Assembly (NCBI GenBank): GCA_964580435.1
Contig: CAZOKP010000026.1
Location: 1 to 30,346, forward strand
Source of the DNA: CAZKEW01 sp964580435
GTDB lineage: Bacteria > Acidobacteriota > Aminicenantia > Aminicenantales > UBA8522
Length of the DNA: 30,346 nucleotides
Direction of reading: 5' to 3'
Positions 7,300 through 15,617 of this stretch are shown piece by piece. The notes beneath the pieces were generated by a model. The model was not told where the DNA came from, did not search any database, and saw nothing but the letters and a program-made list of their open reading frames with translations. Numbering within the stretch: the stretch's first letter is position 1; each line of letters starts with the position of its first letter. Made by a program: the position numbers and the translations under genes.

Positions 7300-7347
7300 A
7301 TACAATATTTAGTATTAAAGACCACCAAGATACACTAAATATGGCAT
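7300..7347. promoter_or_regulatory. Pair of NrdR-box-like operators
   Basis: ATACAATATTTAGTAT (7300-7315) and ACACTAAATATGGCAT (7332-7347) match the NrdR box consensus ACACWATATATWGTGT at about 13 and 12 of 16 positions. Their starts are 32 bp apart, which is the three-helical-turn spacing typical of NrdR box pairs. They lie just after the promoter, where a repressor would block transcription. No nrdR gene is in the window. Confidence 0.6.
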
Positions 7348-7406
7348 TTGTTTTGGCGGTTTTTTAACCGGTTTCCGCTGTTTTGAGGGAGGAAAGGAGG
7401 CGCTCA

Positions 7407-9479
7407 ATGGCTCGGGGTATTTCAAGAATCAAGAAAAGGGATGGGACTGTCGTCGATTTTGTCCAGGATAAGATCACCACGGCCGTCAGCAAAGCCATGG
7501 AGGTAAACGGCCTAACCGACCGGGCCGCGGCCAAAACGGTCTCTGATATCGCCACGTTTATGCTGGAGGATAAGTTCGGCGGCTATACGATTCCCTCGGT
7601 CGAGCAGACCCAGGACATCGTAGAAATGGTCCTGATGAAGCAGGGCTACCTCGATGTGGCCAAGTCCTATATTCTTTATCGGGAGAAGCACAAGGCCATC
7701 CGTGAAGCCAAACAGACCGGCATCAACCTGGAAAGGCTGATCAAGGATTATATCAACGATTTTGATTGGAAGGTCAGGGAGAACAGCAACGAGGGGGTGA
7801 CGAGTTTCTCCGGGCTGAACGCCCGCGTCTCCGGCGAAGTGCTCTCCAATTTCGCCCTCAATCATCTCTATTCGGAGCGTGTTAAGATGGCCCATCAGGA
7901 GGGCGAGTTTCATATCCACGACCTCTCTTATCCCATTGTGGGGTATTGCGCCGGCTGGTCGCTCGAAAAGCTCCTCCGGAAGGGTTTCGGCCATGTCCCG
8001 AACCAGGTCCATTCCAACCCGGCCAAGCATCTCGAGACGGCCACCCTCCACATGGTTAACTACATCGGCACGATGCAGGGAGAATTTGCCGGCGCTCAGG
8101 CCTTCTCCTCGGTGGATACGCTCCTGGCGCCGTTCGTGAGGTCAGACCGCCTCGACTATGACCGGGTCAAACAGGATATTCAAAAGCTCATTTTCGGGCT
8201 CAACGTCCCCTCACGGTGGGGCTGGCAGACTCCCTTTTCCAACCTCACCTTCGACCTCACCGTTCCAGAGGACATGAAAAACAAGAAAGTTGTCGTCGGC
8301 GGGGAAGAGCTCGACTCCACCTACGGCGATTACCAGCAAGAGATGGATATTATCAACCGGGCCTTCCTCGAGCTCATGATTGAGGGCGACCAGAAAGGCC
8401 GGGTTTTCACCTTCCCCATCCCGACTTACAACATCTCCAAGGACTTTGTGTGGGATTCACCCCTGGCCGATCTGCTTTTTGAAGCGACGGCCAAGTACGG
8501 AATTCCCTATTTCCAAAACTATCTGGGGACGGATATGAATCCCGGCGATATCCGGGCGATGTGCTGCCGCCTTAACCTCGACCAGCGCGAGCTCATGCGC
8601 CGTCCCGGAAACATCTGGGGGCCGGGTGATTCGACCGGCTCGATCGGTGTCGTAACCATCAACCTCAACCGGATCGGGTATGAATCCAAAACCAGGGAAG
8701 AGTATTTCGGCAAGCTGAGAGAGCTCATGACTCTGGCCAAGGAGTCCCTGGAGACGAAGCGGGAAGTCGTCAACAACATGCTGGCCAAAGGAATGATGCC
8801 CTACACGCTTGTCTATCTCGGGCACTTCGACAATCATTTTTCGACCATCGGCATCTGCGGGATGCATGAAGCCTGCTTGAATTTCTTGGGCAAGGGGATC
8901 GGAACTCCCGAAGGCAAAGAATTCGCCACAGAAACTTTGAAATTCATGCGCAGCGTGCTCCAGGAATTCCAGGACCAGACCGGTAATCTCTACAACCTCG
9001 AAGCCACGCCCGCCGAGTCCACTTCTTACCGGCTGGCCCGGAAGGACAAGGGAAAATACAAAAACATCATCACCTCCGGCACGGATAAGCATCCCTATCT
9101 CACCAATTCCAGCCAGCTCAACGTCGACGCCACGCGGGATGTGTTCGAAGCCCTCCAGCACCAGCAGGACATCCAGCCCCTCTACACGGGCGGGACGATC
9201 TTTCATACCTTCCTTCCCGAATCCATCGACCGCGAGACCTGCCGAAAGCTGGTCCGCAAGATCGCCGGGACCAGGATCCCGTACTTCAGCATCACGCCCA
9301 CATTTTCCGTCTGCATTAACCATGGCTATATCCGGGGGCAGCATCCGAACTGTCCCGAATGCGGGAACGTGACCGAGGTTTTTTCGCGGATCGTCGGGTA
9401 TCTCCGGCCGATCAGAACCTGGAACGACGGCAAGCAGCAGGAGTTCAAGGATCGAACGCCGTATGAACGAATTCAATGA
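7407..9479 (+). CDS. nrdD: Anaerobic (class III) ribonucleoside-triphosphate reductase NrdD
   Basis: A 690-residue glycyl-radical enzyme that makes dNTPs without oxygen. Residues 1-95 form an ATP-cone allosteric domain (KKRDGTVVDF...). The barrel carries candidate active-site cysteines Cys181 (VGYCAGWS) and Cys386/Cys387 (AMCCRLNLD). The C-terminus has a metal site with Cys636, Cys649 and Cys652, and the radical loop RIVGY with Gly664. The CCRL motif and the redoxin encoded next door resemble the redoxin-using NrdD branch rather than the formate-using E. coli type; this is inference. The ATG at 7407 has a perfect AAAGGAGG site; the TTG at 7383 is less likely. It is the first gene of the operon. 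Confidence 0.96.
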   Translation: MARGISRIKKRDGTVVDFVQDKITTAVSKAMEVNGLTDRAAAKTVSDIATFMLEDKFGGYTIPSVEQTQDIVEMVLMKQGYLDVAKSYILYREKHKAIREAKQTGINLERLIKDYINDFDWKVRENSNEGVTSFSGLNARVSGEVLSNFALNHLYSERVKMAHQEGEFHIHDLSYPIVGYCAGWSLEKLLRKGFGHVPNQVHSNPAKHLETATLHMVNYIGTMQGEFAGAQAFSSVDTLLAPFVRSDRLDYDRVKQDIQKLIFGLNVPSRWGWQTPFSNLTFDLTVPEDMKNKKVVVGGEELDSTYGDYQQEMDIINRAFLELMIEGDQKGRVFTFPIPTYNISKDFVWDSPLADLLFEATAKYGIPYFQNYLGTDMNPGDIRAMCCRLNLDQRELMRRPGNIWGPGDSTGSIGVVTINLNRIGYESKTREEYFGKLRELMTLAKESLETKREVVNNMLAKGMMPYTLVYLGHFDNHFSTIGICGMHEACLNFLGKGIGTPEGKEFATETLKFMRSVLQEFQDQTGNLYNLEATPAESTSYRLARKDKGKYKNIITSGTDKHPYLTNSSQLNVDATRDVFEALQHQQDIQPLYTGGTIFHTFLPESIDRETCRKLVRKIAGTRIPYFSITPTFSVCINHGYIRGQHPNCPECGNVTEVFSRIVGYLRPIRTWNDGKQQEFKDRTPYERIQ

Positions 9480-9482
9480 GCC

Positions 9483-9749
9483 ATGGATTATCTGCTTTTC
9501 ACTTACCCGAACTGCGATAAATGCGACGCTTTCAAGAGTTATCTGAAGGGGACGATGCTCCAGGGCCAGGAGCTGAGCCTTGTCCAGAAGGATGGCAAGC
9601 TGCGCGTCCGGGAATTCCTCGGCCAGATCAGGCGCGATGAGAAGGGGGTCATCGTCCTGCCTGTTTTCGTCCTTCGCGAGAACGCCCGGGTGCTCGGGAT
9701 TTTCAACCATCACGCGGAGCTCGAAAGTTGGTTGAAATCAAGGGCATAG
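9483..9749 (+). CDS. Glutaredoxin/thioredoxin-like protein, CDKC motif
   Basis: An 88-residue thioredoxin-fold protein beginning MDYLLFTYPN followed by the redox motif Cys11-Asp-Lys-Cys14. The later LPVFV block supplies the conserved cis-Pro loop. It starts three bases after the nrdD stop and overlaps the nrdG start by 22 bases, so it is locked inside the anaerobic reductase operon. The best inference is that it reduces the NrdD active-site disulfide, taking the role of formate in other class III systems. It is shorter than typical thioredoxin (about 105 residues) and closer to NrdH or glutaredoxin size. The ribosome site is weak, so translation may be coupled to nrdD. Confidence 0.85.
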   Translation: MDYLLFTYPNCDKCDAFKSYLKGTMLQGQELSLVQKDGKLRVREFLGQIRRDEKGVIVLPVFVLRENARVLGIFNHHAELESWLKSRA

Positions 9750-10426
9750 AGAAATTTGCTCCGCTTGATTTTCCGGGGTTCATTTCTTCCACCATCTTCT
9801 TGGGGGGCTGTAATTTTCGCTGTCCGTACTGCCACAATGCCGACCTGGTCCTGAAACCCTTGACGCTTCCGACGATGCCGATGGACTATTTCATCTCTTA
9901 TCTCGATGCGCGCAAGGGCTGGCTCGAGGCCATCTGTGTGAGCGGCGGCGAGCCGCTCCTCGAGGAGGAGCTCGAAGTCCTTCTTCACGTCATCAAAGAC
10001 AGGAACCTTAAGGTGAAGATCGATACCAACGGCTCTTTTCCGCTGAGGCTGGAAGAGCTTTTGAAGGCGAAGCTTGTAGACTATGTGGCCATGGATATCA
10101 AGGCTCCCCTGAGAAGATACAAACAAGTGACGCGTTCGGACGTGGTTGAGGCCGACATCGGGCGAAGCATAAAAGTCATTAGAAACTCTGCGGTACCGCA
10201 CATGTTCAGGACGACCGTCGTCCCGGGTTTGGTCGGGGAAGAGGACCTCCTGGAGATTGCCGCGATGCTCAAGGGAGCTCGGGTTTTTCAGGTCCAGCAG
10301 TATTCCCCCCGCCATACCATCGACCGGAATTACCTGCAAATCGAGCCCTACTCGCGGGAAGAGATTGAAGGAATGGCTGAGATATTGAAGCCCTATTTTT
10401 CCGAAGTCCGGATTGAAGGGGTTTAA
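9728..10426 (+). CDS. nrdG: Anaerobic ribonucleotide reductase activating protein NrdG
   Basis: A 232-residue radical-SAM enzyme that generates the glycyl radical on NrdD. The [4Fe-4S] motif is CNFRCPYC (Cys28, Cys32, Cys35) and the SAM-binding GGEP motif is at 73-76. The start is read as TTG at 9728, with GGAG eight bases upstream, inside the end of the redoxin gene; no ATG is available nearby before the conserved IKGIEKFAPLDFPG block. It is longer than E. coli NrdG (about 154 residues) and more like the 230-residue type of thermophiles and anaerobes. Gene order nrdD-redoxin-nrdG supports the assignment. Confidence 0.93.
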   Translation: MVEIKGIEKFAPLDFPGFISSTIFLGGCNFRCPYCHNADLVLKPLTLPTMPMDYFISYLDARKGWLEAICVSGGEPLLEEELEVLLHVIKDRNLKVKIDTNGSFPLRLEELLKAKLVDYVAMDIKAPLRRYKQVTRSDVVEADIGRSIKVIRNSAVPHMFRTTVVPGLVGEEDLLEIAAMLKGARVFQVQQYSPRHTIDRNYLQIEPYSREEIEGMAEILKPYFSEVRIEGV

Positions 10427-10429
10427 ACC

Positions 10430-10858
10430 ATGACCCTTAAATTGAAAGTGAAAAGAATGAGTCCCGAGGCCAGGCTTCCTTGTTACAGTCACCCGGGCGA
10501 TGCCGGGATGGACCTCTTTGCGGCAGGAGAGGATGTGATTCAGGCCGGAGAGGTCAAGCCCGTTTCGACGGGCATTCAGATGGCCATTCCGGAGGGATAT
10601 GTGGGGCTCATCTGGGACAAGAGTGGGATTTCGCTCCGAGGCGTCCACAGGCTCGCCGGAGTCGTAGATGCCGGTTACAGAGGAGAGGTCCGGGTTGTTA
10701 TGGCCAACCTGGGCAAGGAGCCCTATGTCATTAAAAAAGGGATGAAGATCGCTCAGCTGCTCATCCAGCCCGTGGAGAGCGTGGCTATCGTCGAGGCTGA
10801 GGAACTGGACGAGACCTCCCGGGGTAAGGGTGGGTTCGGCAGCACCGGCCAGTTTTGA
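10430..10858 (+). CDS. dut: dUTP diphosphatase
   Basis: A 142-residue trimeric-type dUTPase, hydrolysing dUTP to dUMP and pyrophosphate. All five motifs are seen: DAGMDLFA (24-31), DKSGIS (63-68), GVVDAGYRGEV (77-87, with Asp80 and Tyr83), AQLLIQP (108-114) and the C-terminal RGKGGFGSTG (131-140). Motif II reads DKSG where many enzymes have R-S-S/G, a variation also known in the family. It starts three bases after nrdG with AAGGGG upstream, so the operon couples dNTP synthesis with removal of dUTP. Confidence 0.95.
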   Translation: MTLKLKVKRMSPEARLPCYSHPGDAGMDLFAAGEDVIQAGEVKPVSTGIQMAIPEGYVGLIWDKSGISLRGVHRLAGVVDAGYRGEVRVVMANLGKEPYVIKKGMKIAQLLIQPVESVAIVEAEELDETSRGKGGFGSTGQF

Positions 10859-10902
10859 CAGGGCCCGAGTTTTCTGTTATATCCACCTTGAAAAAGAAGA
10901 AA

Positions 10903-11067
10903 ATGGTCATAATCATCATCGGCGTCACAGCCGGCGCGATCGTCGGCTTTCTTTATTACCGGTTCATCGGCTGTCGGAGCGGCACCTGTTTTATCACTCG
11001 AAATCCTTATATATCGACGATTTACTGGGCGGTGCTGGGTGGGTTGATGGCCAATCTTCTAAAGTAG
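10903..11067 (+). CDS. Small DUF6132-like membrane protein
   Basis: A 54-residue protein with two hydrophobic segments and, between them, FIGCRSGTCFITRNPYIS, which matches the short DUF6132 pattern (GC-x2-G-x-C followed by NP). The two cysteines are in the loop or near the membrane face. The function of the family is unknown to me. The start is uncertain. ATG 10903 gives a lysine-free short N-terminus, TTG 10888 adds KKKK, and TTG 10855 would overlap the dut stop as TTGA. It is probably the last gene of the nrd operon, with a thiol-redox link at most guessed. Confidence 0.65.
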   Translation: MVIIIIGVTAGAIVGFLYYRFIGCRSGTCFITRNPYISTIYWAVLGGLMANLLK

Positions 11068-11127
11068 ATTTGCACTTCCTCAATAAGCAAAAAACTGGCT
11101 GGCCTCTTTATCTGCCCGCGTATGTCT

Positions 11128-13749
11128 CTAGTCCTTGACGGCCGCGGAGAATATAGAGTTGAACAATAACTTGAAGGTTGCTTTTGTCTGGCCGCGGTGC
11201 TGGACTCTGAACCCCAGGAGGATGACTTTTCCCTTCCCCAGCGGCACCTCGACGGCCGCCGCTTTTCCCCGGAGATATTTTTCTCCGACCATCCAGCCGC
11301 TGAGGACAAGATTTTCTTGAGAATATTGCGCGATCACTGAGGGCTTATCCTTCTCGCTCGATGCGGGCCAGGCGTTAAAGGTCGGGCTTTCGGCAAAGAA
11401 AACCGCGCCTTCCTTGGGCATTCCATAGGCCAGCGGGTTGTTCTGGTCGAAAACGGTGTTAAGGAGAAGCCCGGAAGCGAAAAACTCCTCCGGGCCGAGG
11501 CCCTTCAAGACGTTCCTTAACGGAAGATTGAACTGCTCAATGGCAAAGTCACAGGCTGAGCCCAAGGCCACCAGCGTGCCGCCCTCTTTGACAAAGAGAC
11601 TGAGGTTCTCGACACCGGTCTGGGTCATGCCGCCAGCATACTCCGGCGGCATTGTCCCCTTGGGATGGCCGTGGACGATGGCATCAGGCGATTGGCTTGG
11701 CAGAATGATGACCTCAAAATGATCTTTAAGCTCGCCCGCCTTCATTTCGGCGTCATGGAGGAGCGAATAAGAAAATCCATGGTTTTCCAGGACGAGTTCG
11801 GTCCAGCCCTCGTCAATACTTGCCTCCCAGGATTGATAGATGGCAGTGCGGGGCTCTTTGAGCTTGGTCGGCCTGACATTGGACGGAAGCTCGATCTTCT
11901 GGATGTTGAGGTAAAGGTCGCGAGCCGCTTTCCCGGTTTGGGCGTCCGCTGTTTTTGAGATGGGTACAATAAACGTGCCCGGCGGGAAATCCGTCCTTCC
12001 GCTTTTGAACGGAGTCTGAGCCCGAGACACCTCGATGCCGGCTTTCCAGAGCTGGTTCACCGCCCGGGCTGAATTGTTGGGCTGGCAAGGAATGGCAAAA
12101 GCGTGGCCGCCTTGTCCCCCGATCCGCCCCTTGGGCCAGTCCGCTTCAAATACGCGCTCTATCTTTGCTTCGAGGGGTGTGTTCATCATGACTGCTTTGA
12201 CACCCATCTGAAGGGGCAGCGTCCAGCCCAGGACATCATAAGTGTGGAGAGGAGGGATCTTCAGTTTGACCGGCTCGACGATGCTCTGCCAGAGGGAAGG
12301 ATAGAATCTCAGGTCAGGGTATTTTTGGACCTCAAACAGGGTCTTCAGAAAGCGGCCAAAAGGCTGGCTTGTCGGCAAGACATATGTCCCTTGGGGATAG
12401 CTGATCCCGTCCGCCTGAAAAGAGCTCTGGCTCTGGTAGACTTCTATATCCAGAGTCATCAGGTTCTGGACAAGCTCTGATGTAACTCCGGGGTCCCTTT
12501 GCTCCAGAGGAATAATCCACCCGTAGGGCGGTTCCTTGGCATATCTCTCCATAGTCTCCTTGCCCATGGAATACTTAGCGTAGAGCAGTTCCTCCCGATG
12601 CTTGGCCGCAAGGTCCAGGACTGACTTGGATGCTGTCAAACAGTAGTCGACGGCATCCCGGAGATGCCACCAACCGCCTCGCCAGGGGTTGGTAAAGAAC
12701 ATCGAGCTCGCAAAGTCCTCGTACTCCTCCGGGAATTCGCCGGCGGGAAAAAATTGAGGGCTGGCATAGTTGTAGAGGAACGTTTCGGAGAAGGTGGAAA
12801 TGATGTTGTGGAAATCGCAGACCTGGGTGACATAGCCTGGATACCAGGTGTCGAAAAGAAATCGGGAGATAACGCCCTGTTTCCCCTCGGCTTCAAAGGC
12901 CAAGGCCATGGTGGTCCCGATGACATTCTGCCAGCGGAGCAGCAGGGGATGGAGGTTGGGGTTGGTGGGCTCGGCATCGGGAGGAACAAAGATGAGCGTC
13001 GGATAAGGCGATTCCTGATGATGGTTATAGAAAATATGGGGATACCATTCATGATTGAGGATTTGGTTCATGTTCCGCGTCTCGGGAACGCTGAGCATAA
13101 AAGAATCCCGGTTGTTGTCGTGGCCGATATATTTCTGATAAAGCCGGGGCAGGGGGCTGGTTTCGTAGGGTGTCCCGAGGTTTTGTTGGTACCAGCGAGC
13201 GACCATGTCCATGCCGTCCGGGTTGGGGAGGACGAGCATGGCCACGACCTCATCCCTGATTTTTTTGAATTTTGGAGATTCATCCGCGGCCAGGTCATAA
13301 GTCAGCTGGAGGATATGCTGCGCCGGTGCGACTTCGCTGGCGTGAAGCCCGCCGTCAATCCAGACAATCGCCCTGCCTTGAGCGGCCAGCCTTCTGGCTT
13401 CATCCTCAGCGACGCCTCTGACCAGAGACAGGCGTTTGGAGAGAGCCTTGATCTCCTCGAGCCTGGCGATATTGTCCTCCGAAGAAACGGCGGCGAAGAT
13501 CATTGTCCGGCCTTCTGAAGACCGGCCGTATTCAAACAGCTTGACCCGCCTGGTCGATTTCTCCAGTTCTTTCCAGTAAGACACGGCCTGGCTGTAGTCG
13601 ATGAGATGAAAGTCGGCCCCGACGTTGAACCCGAAAAATGCCTCCGGAGCCGGGACTTTGTCGTCTGCCTCGGCCAAAAAAACAAAGCTGAGGATGAGCG
13701 ATGAGAAGATCAAAAAGAAAAGAAAATGTTTTACGGCTGTGATTTTCAT
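11128..13749 (-). CDS. Secreted M14-family zinc carboxypeptidase
   Basis: An 873-residue exported peptidase. Residues 1-28 are a signal peptide ending near FLAEA. The M14 domain (about 50-380) has zinc ligands His136 and Glu139 in LHASE, the substrate-carboxylate pair NNRD (Arg214), and His243 or His244 in IFYNHHQES; FSETF further on may hold the general base Glu. The long C-terminal half contains a Rossmann-like segment around EVIILPSQ and GGTLVALGSACDF, resembling a glutamine-amidotransferase-like beta domain seen in many M14 relatives. It follows the DUF2284 gene by 12 bases on the same strand, so they are probably co-transcribed. The ribosome site before the ATG is weak. Confidence 0.88.
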   Translation of the reverse strand: MKITAVKHFLFFLIFSSLILSFVFLAEADDKVPAPEAFFGFNVGADFHLIDYSQAVSYWKELEKSTRRVKLFEYGRSSEGRTMIFAAVSSEDNIARLEEIKALSKRLSLVRGVAEDEARRLAAQGRAIVWIDGGLHASEVAPAQHILQLTYDLAADESPKFKKIRDEVVAMLVLPNPDGMDMVARWYQQNLGTPYETSPLPRLYQKYIGHDNNRDSFMLSVPETRNMNQILNHEWYPHIFYNHHQESPYPTLIFVPPDAEPTNPNLHPLLLRWQNVIGTTMALAFEAEGKQGVISRFLFDTWYPGYVTQVCDFHNIISTFSETFLYNYASPQFFPAGEFPEEYEDFASSMFFTNPWRGGWWHLRDAVDYCLTASKSVLDLAAKHREELLYAKYSMGKETMERYAKEPPYGWIIPLEQRDPGVTSELVQNLMTLDIEVYQSQSSFQADGISYPQGTYVLPTSQPFGRFLKTLFEVQKYPDLRFYPSLWQSIVEPVKLKIPPLHTYDVLGWTLPLQMGVKAVMMNTPLEAKIERVFEADWPKGRIGGQGGHAFAIPCQPNNSARAVNQLWKAGIEVSRAQTPFKSGRTDFPPGTFIVPISKTADAQTGKAARDLYLNIQKIELPSNVRPTKLKEPRTAIYQSWEASIDEGWTELVLENHGFSYSLLHDAEMKAGELKDHFEVIILPSQSPDAIVHGHPKGTMPPEYAGGMTQTGVENLSLFVKEGGTLVALGSACDFAIEQFNLPLRNVLKGLGPEEFFASGLLLNTVFDQNNPLAYGMPKEGAVFFAESPTFNAWPASSEKDKPSVIAQYSQENLVLSGWMVGEKYLRGKAAAVEVPLGKGKVILLGFRVQHRGQTKATFKLLFNSIFSAAVKD

Positions 13750-13761
13750 AGGGTTTTCTTT

Positions 13762-14301
13762 CTATTCAACGAGCAGAAAAGCGTACCGGTTCATCGTCTG
13801 GTCATATCTGGAGAGGACCTCGATCGGGTAGCCCAGCTGTTTCACCGTGGAATAAACGTCTACGGCCAGGGCGTCTGCTGTCGGCCGGGACATTTTCGGC
13901 TGCTTGCAGGCCTCTCTTCTCTCTGTACATTCGGCACAGATATTGCAGGTGTCCATAAAAAGAAGAAAGGCCTTTTCATATCCTGAAAGAAAAACGTCTT
14001 TCTCCATTTTCAGAAGGCTCAAGTTGACTTTCCTTGTCCAGGCAAAGCGGTCCTCCGGTTTCGCGACATTTTTTTCGAAATGGAAGATGACAGCCTGGCG
14101 ATATTCACGGAAGAACCTCTCGCATTCGGAGACAGAAGGCACGTTGGGGGGACAGGAGGCCGTCTTCCCGTATTCGTCACATCCGTAGAGGCACTTCATG
14201 CGGGGCCATTGGGCCACCACGATTTTCTTGGGGTCGACCCACTTGAAATCTTTGAAGCCGTGCCGTCGGAATATGTTCGCCAGATCTTTTCGTTTGACCA
14301 T
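13762..14301 (-). CDS. DUF2284 cysteine-rich protein
   Basis: A 179-residue soluble protein with two cysteine clusters. They are CLYGCDEYGKTASCPP (about 37-52) and CNICAECTERREACKQP (about 119-135). This matches DUF2284, a predicted metal-binding family common in anaerobes and often annotated as iron-sulfur related; no reaction is established to my knowledge. The ATG at 14301 has a strong AAGGAGG site. It precedes the M14 peptidase gene by 12 bases on the same strand and diverges from the RNA methyltransferase gene. Confidence 0.85.
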   Translation of the reverse strand: MVKRKDLANIFRRHGFKDFKWVDPKKIVVAQWPRMKCLYGCDEYGKTASCPPNVPSVSECERFFREYRQAVIFHFEKNVAKPEDRFAWTRKVNLSLLKMEKDVFLSGYEKAFLLFMDTCNICAECTERREACKQPKMSRPTADALAVDVYSTVKQLGYPIEVLSRYDQTMNRYAFLLVE

Positions 14302-14367
14302 GGCAGCCTCCTTGCCGGGAATGTTTATTCTGTAGAATTTTGTCTTTTCGCCACAGGCACGATGAAT

Positions 14368-14373
14368 TATAAT
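14368..14373 (+). promoter_or_regulatory. Likely -10 element (TATAAT) of the RNA methyltransferase gene
   Basis: A consensus TATAAT lies about 50 bp before the ATG at 14426, in the divergent gap with DUF2284. The matching -35 is poor: TTGTCT at 14340-14345 would need a 22-bp spacer. Confidence 0.4.
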
Positions 14374-14425
14374 ATTTTTGCTTTATCATGCCCATGTTTT
14401 CTTTGGTTTTTCTGGATTGCCGAAA

Positions 14426-15172
14426 ATGACGAAATCGGCCGACCGCCGGGGAAAGCCCGACTTGAGGACACGTTTCTTTGTCATCCTGTGCCGGCCGGAG
14501 AGCCCGCAGAATGTGGGTTCCGTAGCCAGGGCCATGAAGAACACGGGGTTTGGGCTTTTGCGCATCGTCGGAGCGGAAAGAATGGACGCATCGGTATCCC
14601 GAACGGCTGTGCGGGCGAAGGATATCCTGGACGCGGCTTCATTTTATCCTGATTTGCCGACGGCCCTAGCTGACCTTAACGTTGTCTTTGCTTCGACGTC
14701 AAAGCCGAGAAAAAATTTTTCACTCCTGTCGCTTGAGGCGGCTGTGGACAGGATGTTTTCTTTTCCGCCCTCAGCCAGAATCGGGCTTGTCTTCGGTAAT
14801 GAAAGAACCGGCTTAACATCGGCAGAGCTTCGTTCCTCGAATTATCGCTTCACCATTCCGCAGGCGGCGCGACAGCCCTCTTATAACTTGGCTGCCGCCG
14901 TGCTGCTCACCCTTTTCCACATTTTTCGGCACGGAACGCAAGGGCTCTCGCTAGCTGTCACTCCCAAGGACCTGCCTCTCTCGCAGGCCCAGCAGGAGGA
15001 GTGTATTCGTTTTGTTATTAATAAGTTAGAGAGGCGGGGGTTTATTCACCCGACCAACAGAGTTCACATGACAGAGAGGGTTTGTGACCTTCTGGGCCGG
15101 CTGACCCTCACAGCCAAGGATAGGAAATTGTTGCTGGCGATATTCTCGCACGTCGGGGACGGCTCTTTATAA
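14426..15172 (+). CDS. SpoU-family (TrmJ-like) RNA 2'-O-methyltransferase
   Basis: A 248-residue SPOUT enzyme that methylates ribose 2'-OH of tRNA or rRNA. The three knot motifs are present: NVGSVARAMKNTGFG, GLVFGNERTGLTSAE and IPQAARQPSYNLAAAV. The domain sits at the N-terminus with a helical C-terminal extension (about 170-248), the layout of TrmJ, which modifies position 32 of tRNAs. The target here is inferred. The frame is open upstream to 14378, but ATG 14426 is the first ATG before the conserved region; its ribosome site is poor. The OsmC gene follows 34 bases later. Confidence 0.85.
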   Translation: MTKSADRRGKPDLRTRFFVILCRPESPQNVGSVARAMKNTGFGLLRIVGAERMDASVSRTAVRAKDILDAASFYPDLPTALADLNVVFASTSKPRKNFSLLSLEAAVDRMFSFPPSARIGLVFGNERTGLTSAELRSSNYRFTIPQAARQPSYNLAAAVLLTLFHIFRHGTQGLSLAVTPKDLPLSQAQQEECIRFVINKLERRGFIHPTNRVHMTERVCDLLGRLTLTAKDRKLLLAIFSHVGDGSL

Positions 15173-15177
15173 AGAGC
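15162..15177. repeat. 16-bp perfect palindrome over the stop codon
   Basis: GCTCTTTATAAAGAGC spans the TAA stop of the RNA methyltransferase gene. As a 6-bp stem with a TATA loop, followed ten bases later by CTTTTTC, it could be a weak terminator or attenuate expression of the downstream OsmC gene. Confidence 0.4.
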
Positions 15178-15206
15178 AGCCCCCATCTTTTTCTAAGGAG
15201 GAAGAC

Positions 15207-15614
15207 ATGAATAGGCCTGAGATCAAGGTGACCTTCCCCGGCGGATTCCGGGTTGATGCCGAATACAAGGGCTTTGCTGTCAAGACCGATCAGCCTGTTA
15301 GTGACGGCGGCGAAGGAACGGCCTTGTCTCCTTTCGACCTCTTTCTGGCTTCCATCGCCACGTGCGCGGGGTATTATGTCCTGGCCTTCTGCCGGGAGAG
15401 GGAAATCCCGACCGAGACGGCGGGCGTGGTAATGAGGACAGAAAAAGGGCCGGAGAGCAAGATGATCGACAAAATTGTGATTGACATCCATCTCCCCCCC
15501 GAGTTCCCAGAAAGATATAAAAATGCCGTCATCAAGGCGGTGAACAGCTGCACCGTGAAAGCTCACCTCATGAAGCCGCCAGCCTTTGAGATAGCGGCGA
15601 AGGTCTCTTCTTAG
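15207..15614 (+). CDS. OsmC/Ohr-family protein
   Basis: A 135-residue OsmC-fold protein. The family's two active cysteines appear as Cys53 in SIATCAGYYV and Cys115 in VNSCTVKAHL, the pair used by Ohr and OsmC to reduce organic peroxides with thiols. LSPFDLFLAS before the first Cys is characteristic. A third Cys62 lies one turn further on. It has a strong AAGGAGG ribosome site. It could protect against peroxides or sulfur/thiol stress; the substrate is not decidable. Its neighbour SpoU gene is probably only loosely coupled. Confidence 0.88.
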   Translation: MNRPEIKVTFPGGFRVDAEYKGFAVKTDQPVSDGGEGTALSPFDLFLASIATCAGYYVLAFCREREIPTETAGVVMRTEKGPESKMIDKIVIDIHLPPEFPERYKNAVIKAVNSCTVKAHLMKPPAFEIAAKVSS

Positions 15615-15617
15615 GGC

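Noticed and set aside
8457..9713. Long 418-residue minus-strand frame opposite nrdD
   Set aside because: It is antisense to nrdD and the redoxin, which have complete catalytic motifs; the open frame is a by-product of G+C-rich codon usage.
9710..10648. 312-residue minus-strand frame opposite nrdG and dut
   Set aside because: Antisense shadow of two well-supported genes, without family motifs.
12664..13518. 284-residue plus-strand frame opposite the M14 peptidase
   Set aside because: Low-information sequence antisense to a gene with intact zinc motifs and signal peptide.
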